Assembly (NCBI RefSeq): GCF_032854445.1
Contig: NC_088305.1
Span: forward strand, 30,841,645-30,900,627
From: Liolophura sinensis
Taxonomy: Eukaryota; Mollusca; Polyplacophora; Chitonida; Chitonidae
Direction: 5' to 3'
Length of the DNA: 58,983 nt
The position numbers and the translations under genes were made by a program. The notes under the pieces were generated by a model. The model had not been told where the DNA came from. It did not search any database and saw only the letters and a list, made by a program, of their open reading frames with translations. Below are positions 11,268-21,400 of the stretch, one piece after another. The first letter of the stretch is position 1, and every line of letters begins with the position of its first letter.

Positions 11268-11385
11268 TGTGTTGGAGAGTATACCGCATATATGTTGGAG
11301 AGTATGCCACATGTGTGTTGCAGAGTATGCCGCATGTGTGTTGGAGAGTATGACGCATATGTGTTGGAGAGTATACCACACGCTA
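11268..11385. repeat. 23-bp minisatellite, 5 copies
   Basis: GTTGGAGAGTAT(A/G)CC recurs at 11271, 11294, 11317, 11340 and 11363, an exact 23-bp period. Single-base differences separate the copies. The cysteine- and histidine-containing peptide repeats read across it are an artefact of the period. Confidence 0.9.
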
Positions 11386-11849
11386 CACCATGTCCCGACA
11401 GTTAGGGGTCGCATTTCACCGGTTACGTGCCATTATTTTTGACAATGTCGCCGTTGTTCTGGTTTACTCTCTGTGCTGCACTCTTACATTGTATTCCCCC
11501 GTAAACCAGGATTCTACAGGCAGACATGTTTATTAAATGTGATGACAACACAGCACTATGGGTAATTATAACTGAGGTTCAATAAATTGCAGCTAACAAA
11601 TCTGGTTTTTTTTCCTTAAGCCATCTTGGTGGTAGAAGACGTAATGAGTTTTTAATATCCAAACGTTTTTATTAACTGCTAGAATAAAACCGTAACTTAT
11701 GCAAACTGACAAGGATCTTATACATCAGAAGAGACAATACAAACCACCAAAGAGCTCAGAAAGTATTTTAAGTACAAAATTAGGACGGATTCATGCAAAG
11801 AGAGGCAGTCAACAGGTTTCAGTGATTATGAAAAGACGCAAGGAATGTT
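11386..11849. other. Intergenic, with a diverged 81-bp-type monomer
   Basis: TTTCACCGGTTACGTG...CTCTCTGTGCTGCA near 11415-11480 is a diverged single monomer of the following tandem repeat. No gene is supported up to 11849. Confidence 0.5.
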
Positions 11850-12240
11850 TACGTGTAACCATTCGCCAGCCATCACATTGCAGTCGCTGCTCTGATTTCA
11901 CTTCCCATGCTGTAGCCGTATTTCACCGGTTACATGCGACCATTCGCCATCTGTGACACTGTCGTCGCTGCTCTGTTTTCACTCTCTGTGCTGTAACCGT
12001 ATTTCACCGGTTACATGCGACCATTCGCCATCTGTGACACTGTCGTCGCTGCTCTGTTTTCACTCTCTATGCTGTAGCTGTATTTCACCGGTTACGTGTG
12101 ACCATTCGCCATCTATCACACTGTCGTCAATGCTCTGTTTTCACTCTCTGTGCTGTAACCGTATTTCACCGGTTACATGTGACCATTCGCCATCTATCAC
12201 ACTGTCGTGTCTACTCTAATTTCACTCTTTGTGCCGTGGC
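11850..12240. repeat. 81-bp tandem repeat, about 4.7 copies
   Basis: CATTCGCCA(T/G)C begins at 11860, 11941, 12022, 12103 and 12184, an exact 81-bp period. Each monomer carries GTCGTCGCTGCTCTG-like, TTTCACTCTCTGTGCTGTA and TTTCACCGGTTACATG segments. Since 81 is divisible by three, a 27-residue Cys-rich peptide repeats in the frame at 11953-12219, which I regard as an artefact. The array passes directly into a SINE-tail cassette. Confidence 0.95.
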
Positions 12241-12350
12241 TGTAAAATATTAATGGAGTACACAAATTATAAGCTATACTTTCCTCCAGTCATAATGCTG
12301 GCCACCGTCGAACAAATAAAATATTCTTTAACACCAGTCAAATAGATAAA
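12240..12350 (+). mobile_element. SINE 3'-tail fragment
   Basis: AAAATATTAATGGAGTACAC is followed by TTTCCTCCAGTCATAATGC, GGCCACCGTCG and a tail CAAATAGATAAATAA. It is the same cassette as 9799-9995 in single copy, corresponding to the 3' half of the SINE at 15390-15661. It lies just upstream of the BTBD6-like gene. Confidence 0.65.
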
Positions 12351-12503
12351 TAATTATAATGAATACATAAATGAACAGAAGTAGAAGCAGTCGGCTGTTT
12401 AAAATTGTAATGATATCGGAGAGACACACCTGTGAAATATCCAATACAGAAATGAATTAAGTCAACTCATATGTTTGCCAGAGTGTGTGTAAGCGACGTG
12501 AGG

Positions 12504-12751
12504 ATGGAGGACTGGCGTGATAGGAAAGACATCAAGAGCTGTCTGGAGTACTGCTTGGCCAATGAGCACCTCATGGACATTCAGTTCCGCTTTGTGGAAG
12601 AGACGCCGCTCCAAACAGCCCGAGCTCACCGCCTCATCCTCGCCGTCAGAAGTCCCGTCTTCGAGGCGATGTTCTACGGTCCTCTGGCAGATGGGGCAGA
12701 CCACGTGGATATCACGGACGTAGACTCGTCAGCATTTAGGGCTATGTTAAG
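12504..12751 (+). CDS. Exon 1 of the BTBD6-like gene (BTB N-terminal part)
   Basis: It encodes residues 1-82 plus two bases of codon 83. It begins MEDWRDRKDIKSC, a typical pre-BTB helix of this family, and ends inside the BTB fold at FRAML. The frame would hit TAA at 12753, immediately inside the GTAAGC donor, so an unspliced reading gives only a truncated BTB domain. Confidence 0.88.
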
Positions 12752-14714
12752 GTAAGCATTAGCTGTGCCAAATTAAGAACCAAATTACCCATGGTTACAC
12801 TGGGAAAAAGTGGTGGTTCAAGGCCGGCTCTGGTCATCCTCGGATATGTTAGTGACCCAAACAATGCCGCCTTCATTTAGGCTGGCTTTCTCTTATCCGG
12901 CATTTTCGGTGGCCAAACTGAACAGCTCTCTACGTGTGTGTGTGGATACTGTCCCTATCTATGACAGACGGACCTCAACCGTTTTCTACAACAATTGTAG
13001 CCCCAGATGTATACTAGTTCCCGATGTAACAGGTTCGACTTTGTGCCACATGTTAGCCAATCAAACGTTACACGCCGAAACGCAAGTTGACAAAGTCGGC
13101 GATTTGCTGCCCGAAAAATAGACAGTAGTGCATGTAACCGTTGTTTTTAGCCCAAGAATACCAATGCCGATTTAAGGTCCAATAGCAGAAATGGTTGTGG
13201 AAAAAAGGCACAGTCCACAAAATAAACCACTAAACACTATAAGCGGGGAAAACAGCGTTATTCTGACCCTCCTGTCGAAACTTGAAAAAGCTTATCTTGA
13301 ATCTTGGCGTGAAAATAGACATTTGTACCGGTTTATACCGCTAGTTGTTTTAATTGTCCTAATTTCGTACTTCATATACTTTCTGAATTTTTGGTAAGTC
13401 ATGTTGAACGTTGGTTTGGAATTGGTTTTGTGATTATTGACCTAGAACGTCCATGTTGGCTGACGACTGTCTATATTGACGCGAATTAAATCAAAATCAA
13501 TTATATTATCTACGATAAATGTTTTCTCATACCAAGGCTTGTTGCGTGATATACAGTCTGCATGTGCATAAATATCCAATCTTATGCACTTGCTTTGTTT
13601 AATCAGGTATATTTATACCGACGACGTGGATTTACTGAGACAAGATGTTCTTGGGATCATAAAAGCTTCCCACAAGTACTGCGTCCCTGGCTTAACGGAC
13701 AAGTGCTCGGAGTATCTTGTGAATACCGTAACAATGTATAATGCGTGCGAGCTTTTGGAAAACGCCACTCTGTACGGAGTGGAAAGCTTACAATATCAAT
13801 GTCTAGCGTTCATCGACTGCTACACCAGGGATGTCATCAAAACTGACGGCTTTTTAACGCTATCCCGCTCAAACGTCGAGCGCATTCTGAGGGGAAATTC
13901 CCTTCAAGCTGATGAGGCAGCCATTTACCGAGCAGTCGTGGCCTGGACTGAAGCTGAATGTCACAGGTTGTCTCTTGATCCTACAGATTTTCAGGTGCGG
14001 AGAAAAGTTGCCGACCCCCTGGTTAAACTCATCCGGTTCCCAATAATATCACAAAAGACATTTTCGGAGGAGGTTGTAGGATCACCCTTGGGTTTGCTAT
14101 CGCCCGAGGAAACTATCAAACTCTTCCAGATGTTCACAAGCCGAAGCACGCTTAGCGAGGATTTCGATAGTACGCCGCGCAACGTCAGCAGTCACATGGA
14201 AATATTGAGGTTCGAGGAGGACGGACATTGTCGATTCTGGTACCAAGGTCTGGAAGACAAGTTTGAGTTCTCCTGTGACCAGAAACTAGTTTTCACAGGT
14301 GTTTCGTTCAAGGGAAGCATCCAGCGGTGTGGTTGTTCTGGAAACTTAGAAGGCTGGTTGCAGGTTCACGACGTAAGCTCGGACGAAGCCATTCTCGTCT
14401 GTGACAAAGCCATCAAACATTACCAGCGCCCACCATCTGACAAACCGGGTCCCAGAGCAGCGAAGGAGTCTATTTACGGCGTGATTATTGATTTTGACAA
14501 GCCAATATTCATCTCTCCTGGTAAGAAATTTGAAGTGCTTCTTAAAATTAACCCAAGCTATAACGAATGCGAATGCAACGAAATTTGTGACTGCTACGAC
14601 TTGCTGTCTAACAGGAAACCGTTGGAGAAGTTTCGATATCGCGACATCATTACGACCTTTGAAGGTAAAGGTGAGGCTATTATTAAAGGACTATCATTCC
14701 ATCGGTGGCGATAA
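12504..14714 (+). CDS. BTB-BACK-PHR protein, BTBD6/BTBD3-like (two exons)
   Basis: The spliced CDS is join(12504-12751, 13607-14714), 451 codons plus TAA. BTBD1/2/3/6 family proteins act as substrate adaptors for CUL3 ubiquitin ligases in the cytosol. The BTB domain dimerises and binds cullin, and the PHR domain recognises substrate. Exon 1 carries the BTB start (CLANEHLMDIQFRF, AHRLILAVRSPVFEAMFYG). Exon 2 continues with YIYTDDVDL, then a BACK region (about residues 128-260; ACELLENATLYG, AAIYRAVVAWTEAEC) and a PHR domain (about 282-451; FSCDQKLVFTGVSFKGS, GVIIDFDKPIFISPG). Splicing is inferred: donor AAG|GTAAGC after 12751, acceptor TTTAATCAG|G at 13606/13607, and the joined codon (Arg83) keeps the family reading MLR-YIYTD. 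I chose Met 12504 over the in-frame Met 12471 because it has a strong Kozak context (AGGATGG). Length is slightly below human BTBD6 (about 485 aa) because the disordered N-terminus is short. An upstream 5' exon cannot be excluded. Which of BTBD1/2/3/6 is the true orthologue is open. Confidence 0.9.
12752..13606 (+). other. Intron of the BTBD6-like gene (855 bp)
   Basis: GT...AG intron. It contains a diverged relative of the 10278-10707 duplicated segment near 13395-13475, and short open frames (12810-13121, 13191-13397) with no recognisable domain. The second of these ends in a hydrophobic stretch (FIPLVVLIVLISYFIYFLNFW) that looks like a membrane segment, but it sits in repeat-related DNA and I do not call it a gene. 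Confidence 0.8.
13607..14714 (+). CDS. Exon 2 of the BTBD6-like gene (BTB end, BACK, PHR)
   Basis: It encodes the last base of codon 83 through residue 451 and TAA at 14712-14714. The frame is uninterrupted for 368 codons with no internal stop or obvious decay, so the gene is probably functional. The PHR domain is Cys-rich near its end (NECECNEICDCYD), which is unusual in my recollection of the family. No clear AATAAA lies within 500 bp downstream; the nearest perfect AATAAA is near 15904, beyond a SINE. Confidence 0.9.
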
Positions 14715-15264
14715 GGCTGGAGACTCTTGTGCTCAGATCAGGTGAATCTTGTATCTGGACCAATTACAACAACATGTGCCTTTATAGCTTGCATTTTTCT
14801 TTACAAAATATAAAAAGTGTTTGAGCTGCTAAATTTATATGGGTGGATGAAACCGAAACGCCCGTAGAGAACCATCGACCTTTGGCAAGTTACTCAGGAA
14901 CTTTTTAACTTGTGACATGTGATATGTACACCATATGGTTGGAAAACCAGTTGTCTTCAACAAATGTTAGACTGCGTAAACGAGAGTCGTTGATCGATGG
15001 TTGTCATGAAGGACCCATTAACAATGACAGCAGGGGGATCTACAATTTCCTTGTCCAAGCTCGGAATTAGAGAAAGGCTGCAGTTTTTGCATATGATGTA
15101 TGGTATTTGTAGGCTTACTTGTACTTGACATAGGAGTAAATATTTTATTTCCCAACGTAGTGCCTTATTCCGATATTGCGGAAATCATCCTTCCATAATG
15201 TAGAGAGCAATTATATACCTTTATGTGACGGGAGCACCTCTTCAGTATTTGTACTGGCAATAGC
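14715..15264 (+). other. Probable 3' UTR / downstream flank
   Basis: No ORF or repeat is recognised. An AATATAAAAA stretch near 14806 could serve as a weak polyadenylation signal; this is inference only. Confidence 0.4.
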
Positions 15265-15268
15265 TAGA

Positions 15269-15352
15269 GGGGAATCTCCCTGTTGTTTAGTTGGCAAAAC
15301 TCTGGACTGCGGCTTTAGAGATCAGAGTTCAAATCCTGGTGTGACCCAAAAG
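15269..15352 (+). other. tRNA-like Pol III promoter remnant (SINE head)
   Basis: An A-box-like TGTTTAGTTGGCAAAA (about 15284-15299) and a B-box-like GAGTTCAAATCCTGG (about 15325-15339) lie 40 bp apart, flanked by GAATCTCCC and GTGACCC. This resembles a tRNA-derived SINE head or a tRNA pseudogene. I could not draw a complete cloverleaf, and no SINE body follows. Confidence 0.45.
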
Positions 15353-15389
15353 CAAATCATTTAACCATTACACTAGTACCGTAACTATA

Positions 15390-15661
15390 AACAGGTTCCG
15401 TGGCTCAGCTGGTTAGTGAGCAAGACCAGCGTAATGAACCAGGAGCCTCTCACCAATGTGGTCGCTTTGAGTTAAAGTCCATCTCATGCTGGCTTCCTCT
15501 TTGGCCGTACGTGGGAAGGTCTGTCAGCAATCTGCAGATGATCGTGGGTTTCCCCAGGGTTCTGCCCGGTTTCCTCCCACCATAATGCTGACCGCTCTCG
15601 TATAAGTGAACTATTCTTGAGTACGGCGTAAAACAAGAATCAAATAAATAGATAAATAAAT
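15390..15661 (+). mobile_element. Complete tRNA-derived SINE, plus strand
   Basis: The head has an exact A box TGGCTCAGCTGG (15401-15412) and a degraded B box GAGTTAAAGTCC (15469-15480). The body includes GATCGTGGGTTTCCCC, CGGTTTCCTCCCACC, ATAATGCTG and AAGTGAACTATTCTTGAGTA. The tail is AAATAAATAGATAAATAAAT. Non-autonomous SINEs of this type are transcribed by Pol III and mobilised by LINE machinery. Minus-strand copies occur at 2590-2812, 17545-17632 (head only) and inside five units of the tandem array, and 3' pieces at 9799-9995 and 12240-12350. Confidence 0.85.
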
Positions 15662-17544
15662 CAGGTACCAAGAAGCGTAGGGCTCTGGGCCTGTGAACGT
15701 GGGTGTGTTTTGGGAGAGTACAGTTAACAGTACAAATGCTAGCAGAAGGTGACGGGAATATATACCGTAAACAGGTGATACTGCGATATGCTCAGAAACA
15801 TATGATGTAAATATACAGATGTAAATGTTATATTTTTTTACTGAGGGTTCATGTATCATTGTGACTGAGCTAAATATTAAGTACTTTGTTATATCAAATC
15901 AGGAATAAAATGATACGCTTTCATGTGTTTTATGAAATGCTGGGGTTGTGGATTGCATACTCATTTTTATTCCTGCATAAGAAATTAAGAGCTGTAAATG
16001 TACCCTTACTGGGTTGATTTACTGATGGATTGATGGATTTAGTCATTGTTTTTTTGTCGACATACTCAAGGATTTTTCACTTACATGATCGCCACGATAT
16101 GGCTGAAATGTTGCCGGTGTTGTTTTAAGCTTGAACCATTCTTTCATTCAGCTGTGCGATGATGGTCAATGTTATGGACGGAGGAAACCAAAGTCCCTGG
16201 GATAAACCACCGACATATGTCATCAGTTACTGATGTACTCTCTCACAGTAGTAGTTAAGGACATTCTCACGTGTTTTGAGGTTGAATCCAACATTGCATG
16301 CGTCAAGGATAGGAGTCGCATAACTTACTGATCTATATCCCGCTCCCAATGATTCGTTGAGTGTTAATAGATGGTTTTACTAAATATCATTCTAATGAAG
16401 AACGAAAATAATCTTCCTCTCCGGAAGGACGGATACGATTCAGCTGGAACCACAGTTGTAAAAAGCCTAAACGTATTCAGTTTGTTCATGGCGACTCTCT
16501 CAGTGGAAAACCGTAAACTCGCTCTTGGTGGAAAAGGTCAAGTGGGTAAAAAATACACTCACTAATAATTCAATACTGTTGAAAATTCAGTGTGGAAAAT
16601 AGTACTGTTTGAGGCAGTTTTGTATGCAAATTCTGCAAACCCGGAAGTGGTTTCCTCAAAACAGGAAGTGGGTATATCTCTTTAAAAAAAACTAAACCAG
16701 AGACGCAGTCTTAAAGCCTAACATCATCCTGTGGCAAGCAGACACACTTTACATAACCGAAAGGAAGGCCGGTAAACCGGATGTAGGATCATGCCCAAAA
16801 AATCGCCATTCTTGCATTTCTCGAAATTGAAATACTTCTGCAACTTAAACTGCAGGACAGAAAGTTGCGAAACTGTGGTATAGTAGACCTGGAGATAAAC
16901 TTTAGCGAGTAAAAATGGGGGTGTCCTGATTCACGTGATCTGGCGACCATGTTGGGTTGATATGTATATACTTGAGAGCAGTTCTCTCCAGACCCCATGC
17001 CCGATTCACTTGAAATTTAACACGATTAGCAAGCGTTATAAGAATCCTGTGTGGAAAAAAAGAATGCAGTATGTAAGCAAATTAGGTTTAGTTGATATAG
17101 CGGATGTGATGTCGGGTGAAAACAAAAAAAAAATGAAATTTGAAGATTCTAAATTGTTAAGAACATTCTAGCTAGTTTGATGTCCTGATCACGAAGTTGG
17201 TCTTATTTTTTTCCTGCGATGTATACCTTTGTCGCAAATTACGATCAAATTGCGAAAAATCCTATTTCCACTATATTTGCTTGTCACGTGACAAAAAACT
17301 GCTAGACCTATAAAGCGGAAAATCGTGGAACTGTGTTAGTCCGGAAGGTAGACTTCCGACATTTGACACATTTACATGTACATGCTATGTAGTGTGCATA
17401 CGTGTACAATATATTTATAGTTAAAAACAATGTACACTTTCTAATTAAGTCGTTTATATCGCAATGCATAAAGACATCATTCAATTAACCGGAAGAAACA
17501 CTGCAAAGGCCGGAAATAACGGTTTAAAACCAGGTATAGCTACT
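15662..17544. other. Intergenic, no supported feature
   Basis: AT-rich sequence. Open frames at 16371-16565 and 16935-17171 are short and show no domain. No repeat related to the neighbouring array is visible until 17640. Confidence 0.5.
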
Positions 17545-17632
17545 TAGGCAGCTAACCTCACAGCGACTTGGTGAGAGGCTCCTGGGTCATTACGCTGCGC
17601 TAGCGCGCAAACCAGCTGACCCACGCAGGCCC
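17545..17632 (-). mobile_element. SINE head fragment at the edge of the tandem array
   Basis: GGTGAGAGGCTCCTGGGTCA, CTGCGCTAGCGCGC and ACGCAGGCCCC are the minus-strand tRNA-like head of the 15390-15661 SINE family. The body is missing: the fragment stops where homology to the satellite array begins (about 17640). Confidence 0.7.
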
Positions 17633-17639
17633 CGACCAC

Positions 17640-18442
17640 CTATAGACATTGGGCTTAATGAGTACAAAACCGTAAAGTGACATGGTTAAAAAGAGTCAAA
17701 CATCTAGTAAGTGTCCAGGGGCCGCCTTAGTCCCAGAAGCTTCGCTACCATAGATCATTGCTGTACAGATTTCCGCCGCTTAAAGTTAATTGGTGTCCCA
17801 AGAAGCGGGGAATACAAAAAGTGTGACATTGTAAAACAGAAATCAGTAAATGATTTCAAGTTTAACACCAGGGCTCCGAGTTTAAAAGCTGAGGCCCCAA
17901 CTTTAATGTGGCAGCCACATATGAGCGTATTTGGCCAAATTGTTGTCAGAGTGTCCCTTTGAAAGGCTTCGTAAGACAGCCTTAGCCGATCTTCAGAAAA
18001 CAAAGAATTTCAAGGCTGTTTGATTAACATATGTAAGTAGTTAAACTTCTTGACTCAGAAGTTCGTTTCGTTTTTGTTATAGTACTGTAAATGTGGATAG
18101 ACTAGATTTCTAGAACGAGTCGCTACAATACTGTGGCCTGCTTTGCCTCACCTGCCTTATCAAATTTTCCCTCAAGTAAAAAGTGAGCGGTGCATGAGGG
18201 CAAGCATATCTGGGCCCCAATCAATTGAAAGGTGGGGATGGGGATGGGGAGGAAGGGCAACTCTACAAGAATCCATTTGTTAAATTATTGATATTCCTCA
18301 AATGTAATACAATAAATTATTATGTGTATGTATTATTTTAACCTCAGTTCATAGCCGTATAGAGTTATCCCCCCGTGTTGTGTTCCGGTATTGCACCACA
18401 GAGAAATCAGATATATGTACTCTACAAGTCACTTCTTCCGAT
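17640..18442 (+). repeat. Array unit 0, left-edge partial
   Basis: It enters the array within the 3' part of the extra block otherwise found only in long units (GTGTCCAGGGGCCGCC, then GATTTCCGCCG). It lacks the roughly 70-bp A-rich stretch present in the other block copies, and continues with the 350-bp segment. The second copy of the ~50-bp motif is cut short near 18255. Confidence 0.85.
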
Positions 18443-21400
18443 GGGTGAGCCGTGGCCTAGTGGGTTAAACCTTCACACTGATCAATTGACCACATGAGCC
18501 TAAAGCATCTGGATCGACCCCAGTCGGGAAGACCTCGTGTAAGAACGACTGGGGTTACCTCTAGGCCAACTCGACACTCACCTTTTCTTATTTTGTCAAG
18601 TCATACTTATTTCTTCTTTAATATACTATGCTTATCTACTAACCAACAACGGAGTTAGATTTTTGTTAGTTTTTTCTTTCACTTTTTTAACACTGGGATA
18701 CTGTTATCCGCAAGTAGTTTTTTCACATGGATTACGGGAATTCCTTTCTTTTTTCATTTGCTAATACGTAATATTTGCTATAAGCCCGAGAGCACACAAA
18801 AACAATTAATGTTAATTTTAAGAGAAAGTCTGTTGTTTGAGTGATGCTGGAATGTATTCTGTTATTGCAGCAGATTATTCTGTTAAATATGACACACATA
18901 TTCTATTAACTTAACATAAAGAGTCTATTATATTAACAGGATAATTTTTTGAAAATTACAGAATTTTGCGTTAACAAAAACACAACACATTCTAGCATCA
19001 CTCAGACAACAGACTTTCCGTTAACATTCACAGATTAACTTTTTATGTGTAAGACGGACATTTTGGGTAATCTTTACAATGTGATATCCAAATATCACTC
19101 CTTCCGTTCGGTATATACTAATTCCGAAGACGTACTACAATCTGCATGTATTATTTTGATCTTGTTTTGAGGTGGAAATTTTAAAATTGTCTTGAGACTT
19201 AATATCAGATACAGTGTTCAATCTTGTATATGGTTTGTCCAAAAACAATTGCGTAACAGTACATGAAATATGAACTATGTCTTCTGCTGCTACACTTTGG
19301 CTTCGGAGAACTCCCCGACATAATAGCGTATCATTTATGCATTGGAAGAAAAAAATGGTCATTTTAGCTCATTTCTGGGCAAGACTCGCTATACTGCCCG
19401 AGGCTAGGCCCCTGGGCATACGGCTCCGATGCCACTCTACAAGAATCCATTTTTGACAGGTCTTCATCAAACAGCCTTAGCTGATTTTGAGAAAACAGAG
19501 AATTTCAAGGCTGTTTGATTAACACATGTAGGTAGTTAATCTCTTTGACTCAAAAGTTTATATCGTTTTTGTTATAGTACAGTACATGTGGAAAGACTGG
19601 AAAGTTATCTGCAAGTAGTTCTTTTACATGGATTACGGGAATTTCTTTGATTTTTCATTTGCTAATATGTATCTTTATCAGCCCAAGAGCACACAAAAAC
19701 AATTAATGTTAATTTAAGAGAAAGTCTGTTGTTTGAGTGATGCTGGAATGTATTCTGTTATTGCAGCAGATTATTCTGTTAAATATGACACAAATATTCT
19801 ATTAACTTAACATAAAGCGTCTATTAGATTAACAAGATATTATTTTGAATTTGACAGAATATTGTGATAACAATAACAGAATACTTTCTAACATCGCTCA
19901 GACAACATACTTTCTTAACATTCACAGATTAACTTTTTGAGTGTAAGACGGATATTTTGGGTAATCTTTACATTGTGATATCCAAATATCACTCCTTGTG
20001 TTCGGTATATACTAATTCCGAAGACGTACTACAATCTGCATGTATTATTTTGATCTTGTTTTGAGGTGGAAATTTTAAAACTGTCTTGAGACTTAATATC
20101 AGATACAGTGTTCAATCTTGTATATGGTTTGTCCAAAAACAATTGCGTAACAGTACATGAAATATGAACTATGTCTTCTGCTGTTATACTTTGGCTTAGG
20201 AGAACTCCCGAGCTTAATAGCGTATCATTTATGCATTGGAAGAGAAGAATGGTCATTTCAGCTCATTTCTGGACAAGACTGGCTATATTGCGCGAGGCTA
20301 GGCCCCTGGGCATGCGGCTCTGATGCTACTGTACAAGAATCTATTTTTTAAATTAATGATTTCCCTCAATTGTTGAAAAACAAATTGTTATGTGTATGTA
20401 TTATTTTCACCTCACTTTACTGCCGTGTAGAATTATCCGTCTTCGTGTGTTCCGTTATCGCACCAGGGAGAAATTATTTATGTGAATGGTGACCGATAGC
20501 GTCCATTCTTGACTGAGACTTCAGTGCCCCTGTGCTTTTCAGAAAACTGCGAACTCCGCGGAGGCCCGGAACACGCGGAAGGCGCTGAGCTCCCGAGCTA
20601 TAACAATGTTGCAATTTGCCACAAACGTATATGCATAACAGGAAATAAATAAAACCAGGAAGTAAGATGAAGTCATGTATCATGTGTAGAATATTAAAAT
20701 TCAATTTTTTTTTGTTTCTGCCTGAATGGCTTGGACTAATGATAACAGAATACATACAATCAAGCATCGCTTAGACAACAGACTTTATGTCCAAATTAAC
20801 AAATTATTTTTTGGGTTTATGTGTGTGCAGTCAGATTTTTAACATTCTCCTCCGGTAACTTAATAACGCCCAGGCTTGAACCTCTGTTCTATCTGTTAGG
20901 TTTATTTTGGGCCCACACCGGCTTCCTATTAACTATCACAGCTCATTATAGTCGAGAGTCCAGGGGCCGTCTATGCCCCGGATGCTGTGCAACTCTAGAT
21001 TACCGCTGATAAGATTTCAGCCATTTTGGGGCACACATTTCAATTCACCCATAATGAGGCACCGACAGATGGAGTCTTATGAGAATACAGCCATGGAAGT
21101 GAATTGCTGAAAATAAGTTTTGACAGTCTCCTCCAGTACATTAGATCCCGGAGGCTCTGCGACCCTTGATGACCATAGAAATATTCTTGAACAGCTGTTT
21201 GAAGTTGGTCCGCATATAGAGATTGGGCTTAAAGAGAACGAATCCAGAAAGTGACATCGTTAAAAGAGTCAAACATCGAGTGAGTGTCCAGGGGACGCCT
21301 TAGTCCCAGAAGCTCCGCTACGCTAGATCATTGCTGTACAGATTTCCGCCGTTTTAAGTTAATTGGTGCCCCAAGACGCGAGGTATCAAAAACGTGTGAC

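Noticed and set aside
11953-12219. Cys-rich 27-residue repeat protein
   Set aside because: It arises from the 81-bp tandem repeat; it begins and ends with the repeat and has no signal peptide or flanking coding sequence.
12471-12503. Upstream in-frame ATG of the BTBD6-like gene as the start
   Set aside because: Weaker Kozak context than 12504 and adds 11 residues not resembling the family; it cannot be excluded without transcript data.
13191-13397. Small ORF ending in a hydrophobic segment within the intron
   Set aside because: Lies in repeat-related intronic DNA with no homology I recognise; one hydrophobic stretch in AT-rich DNA is weak evidence.
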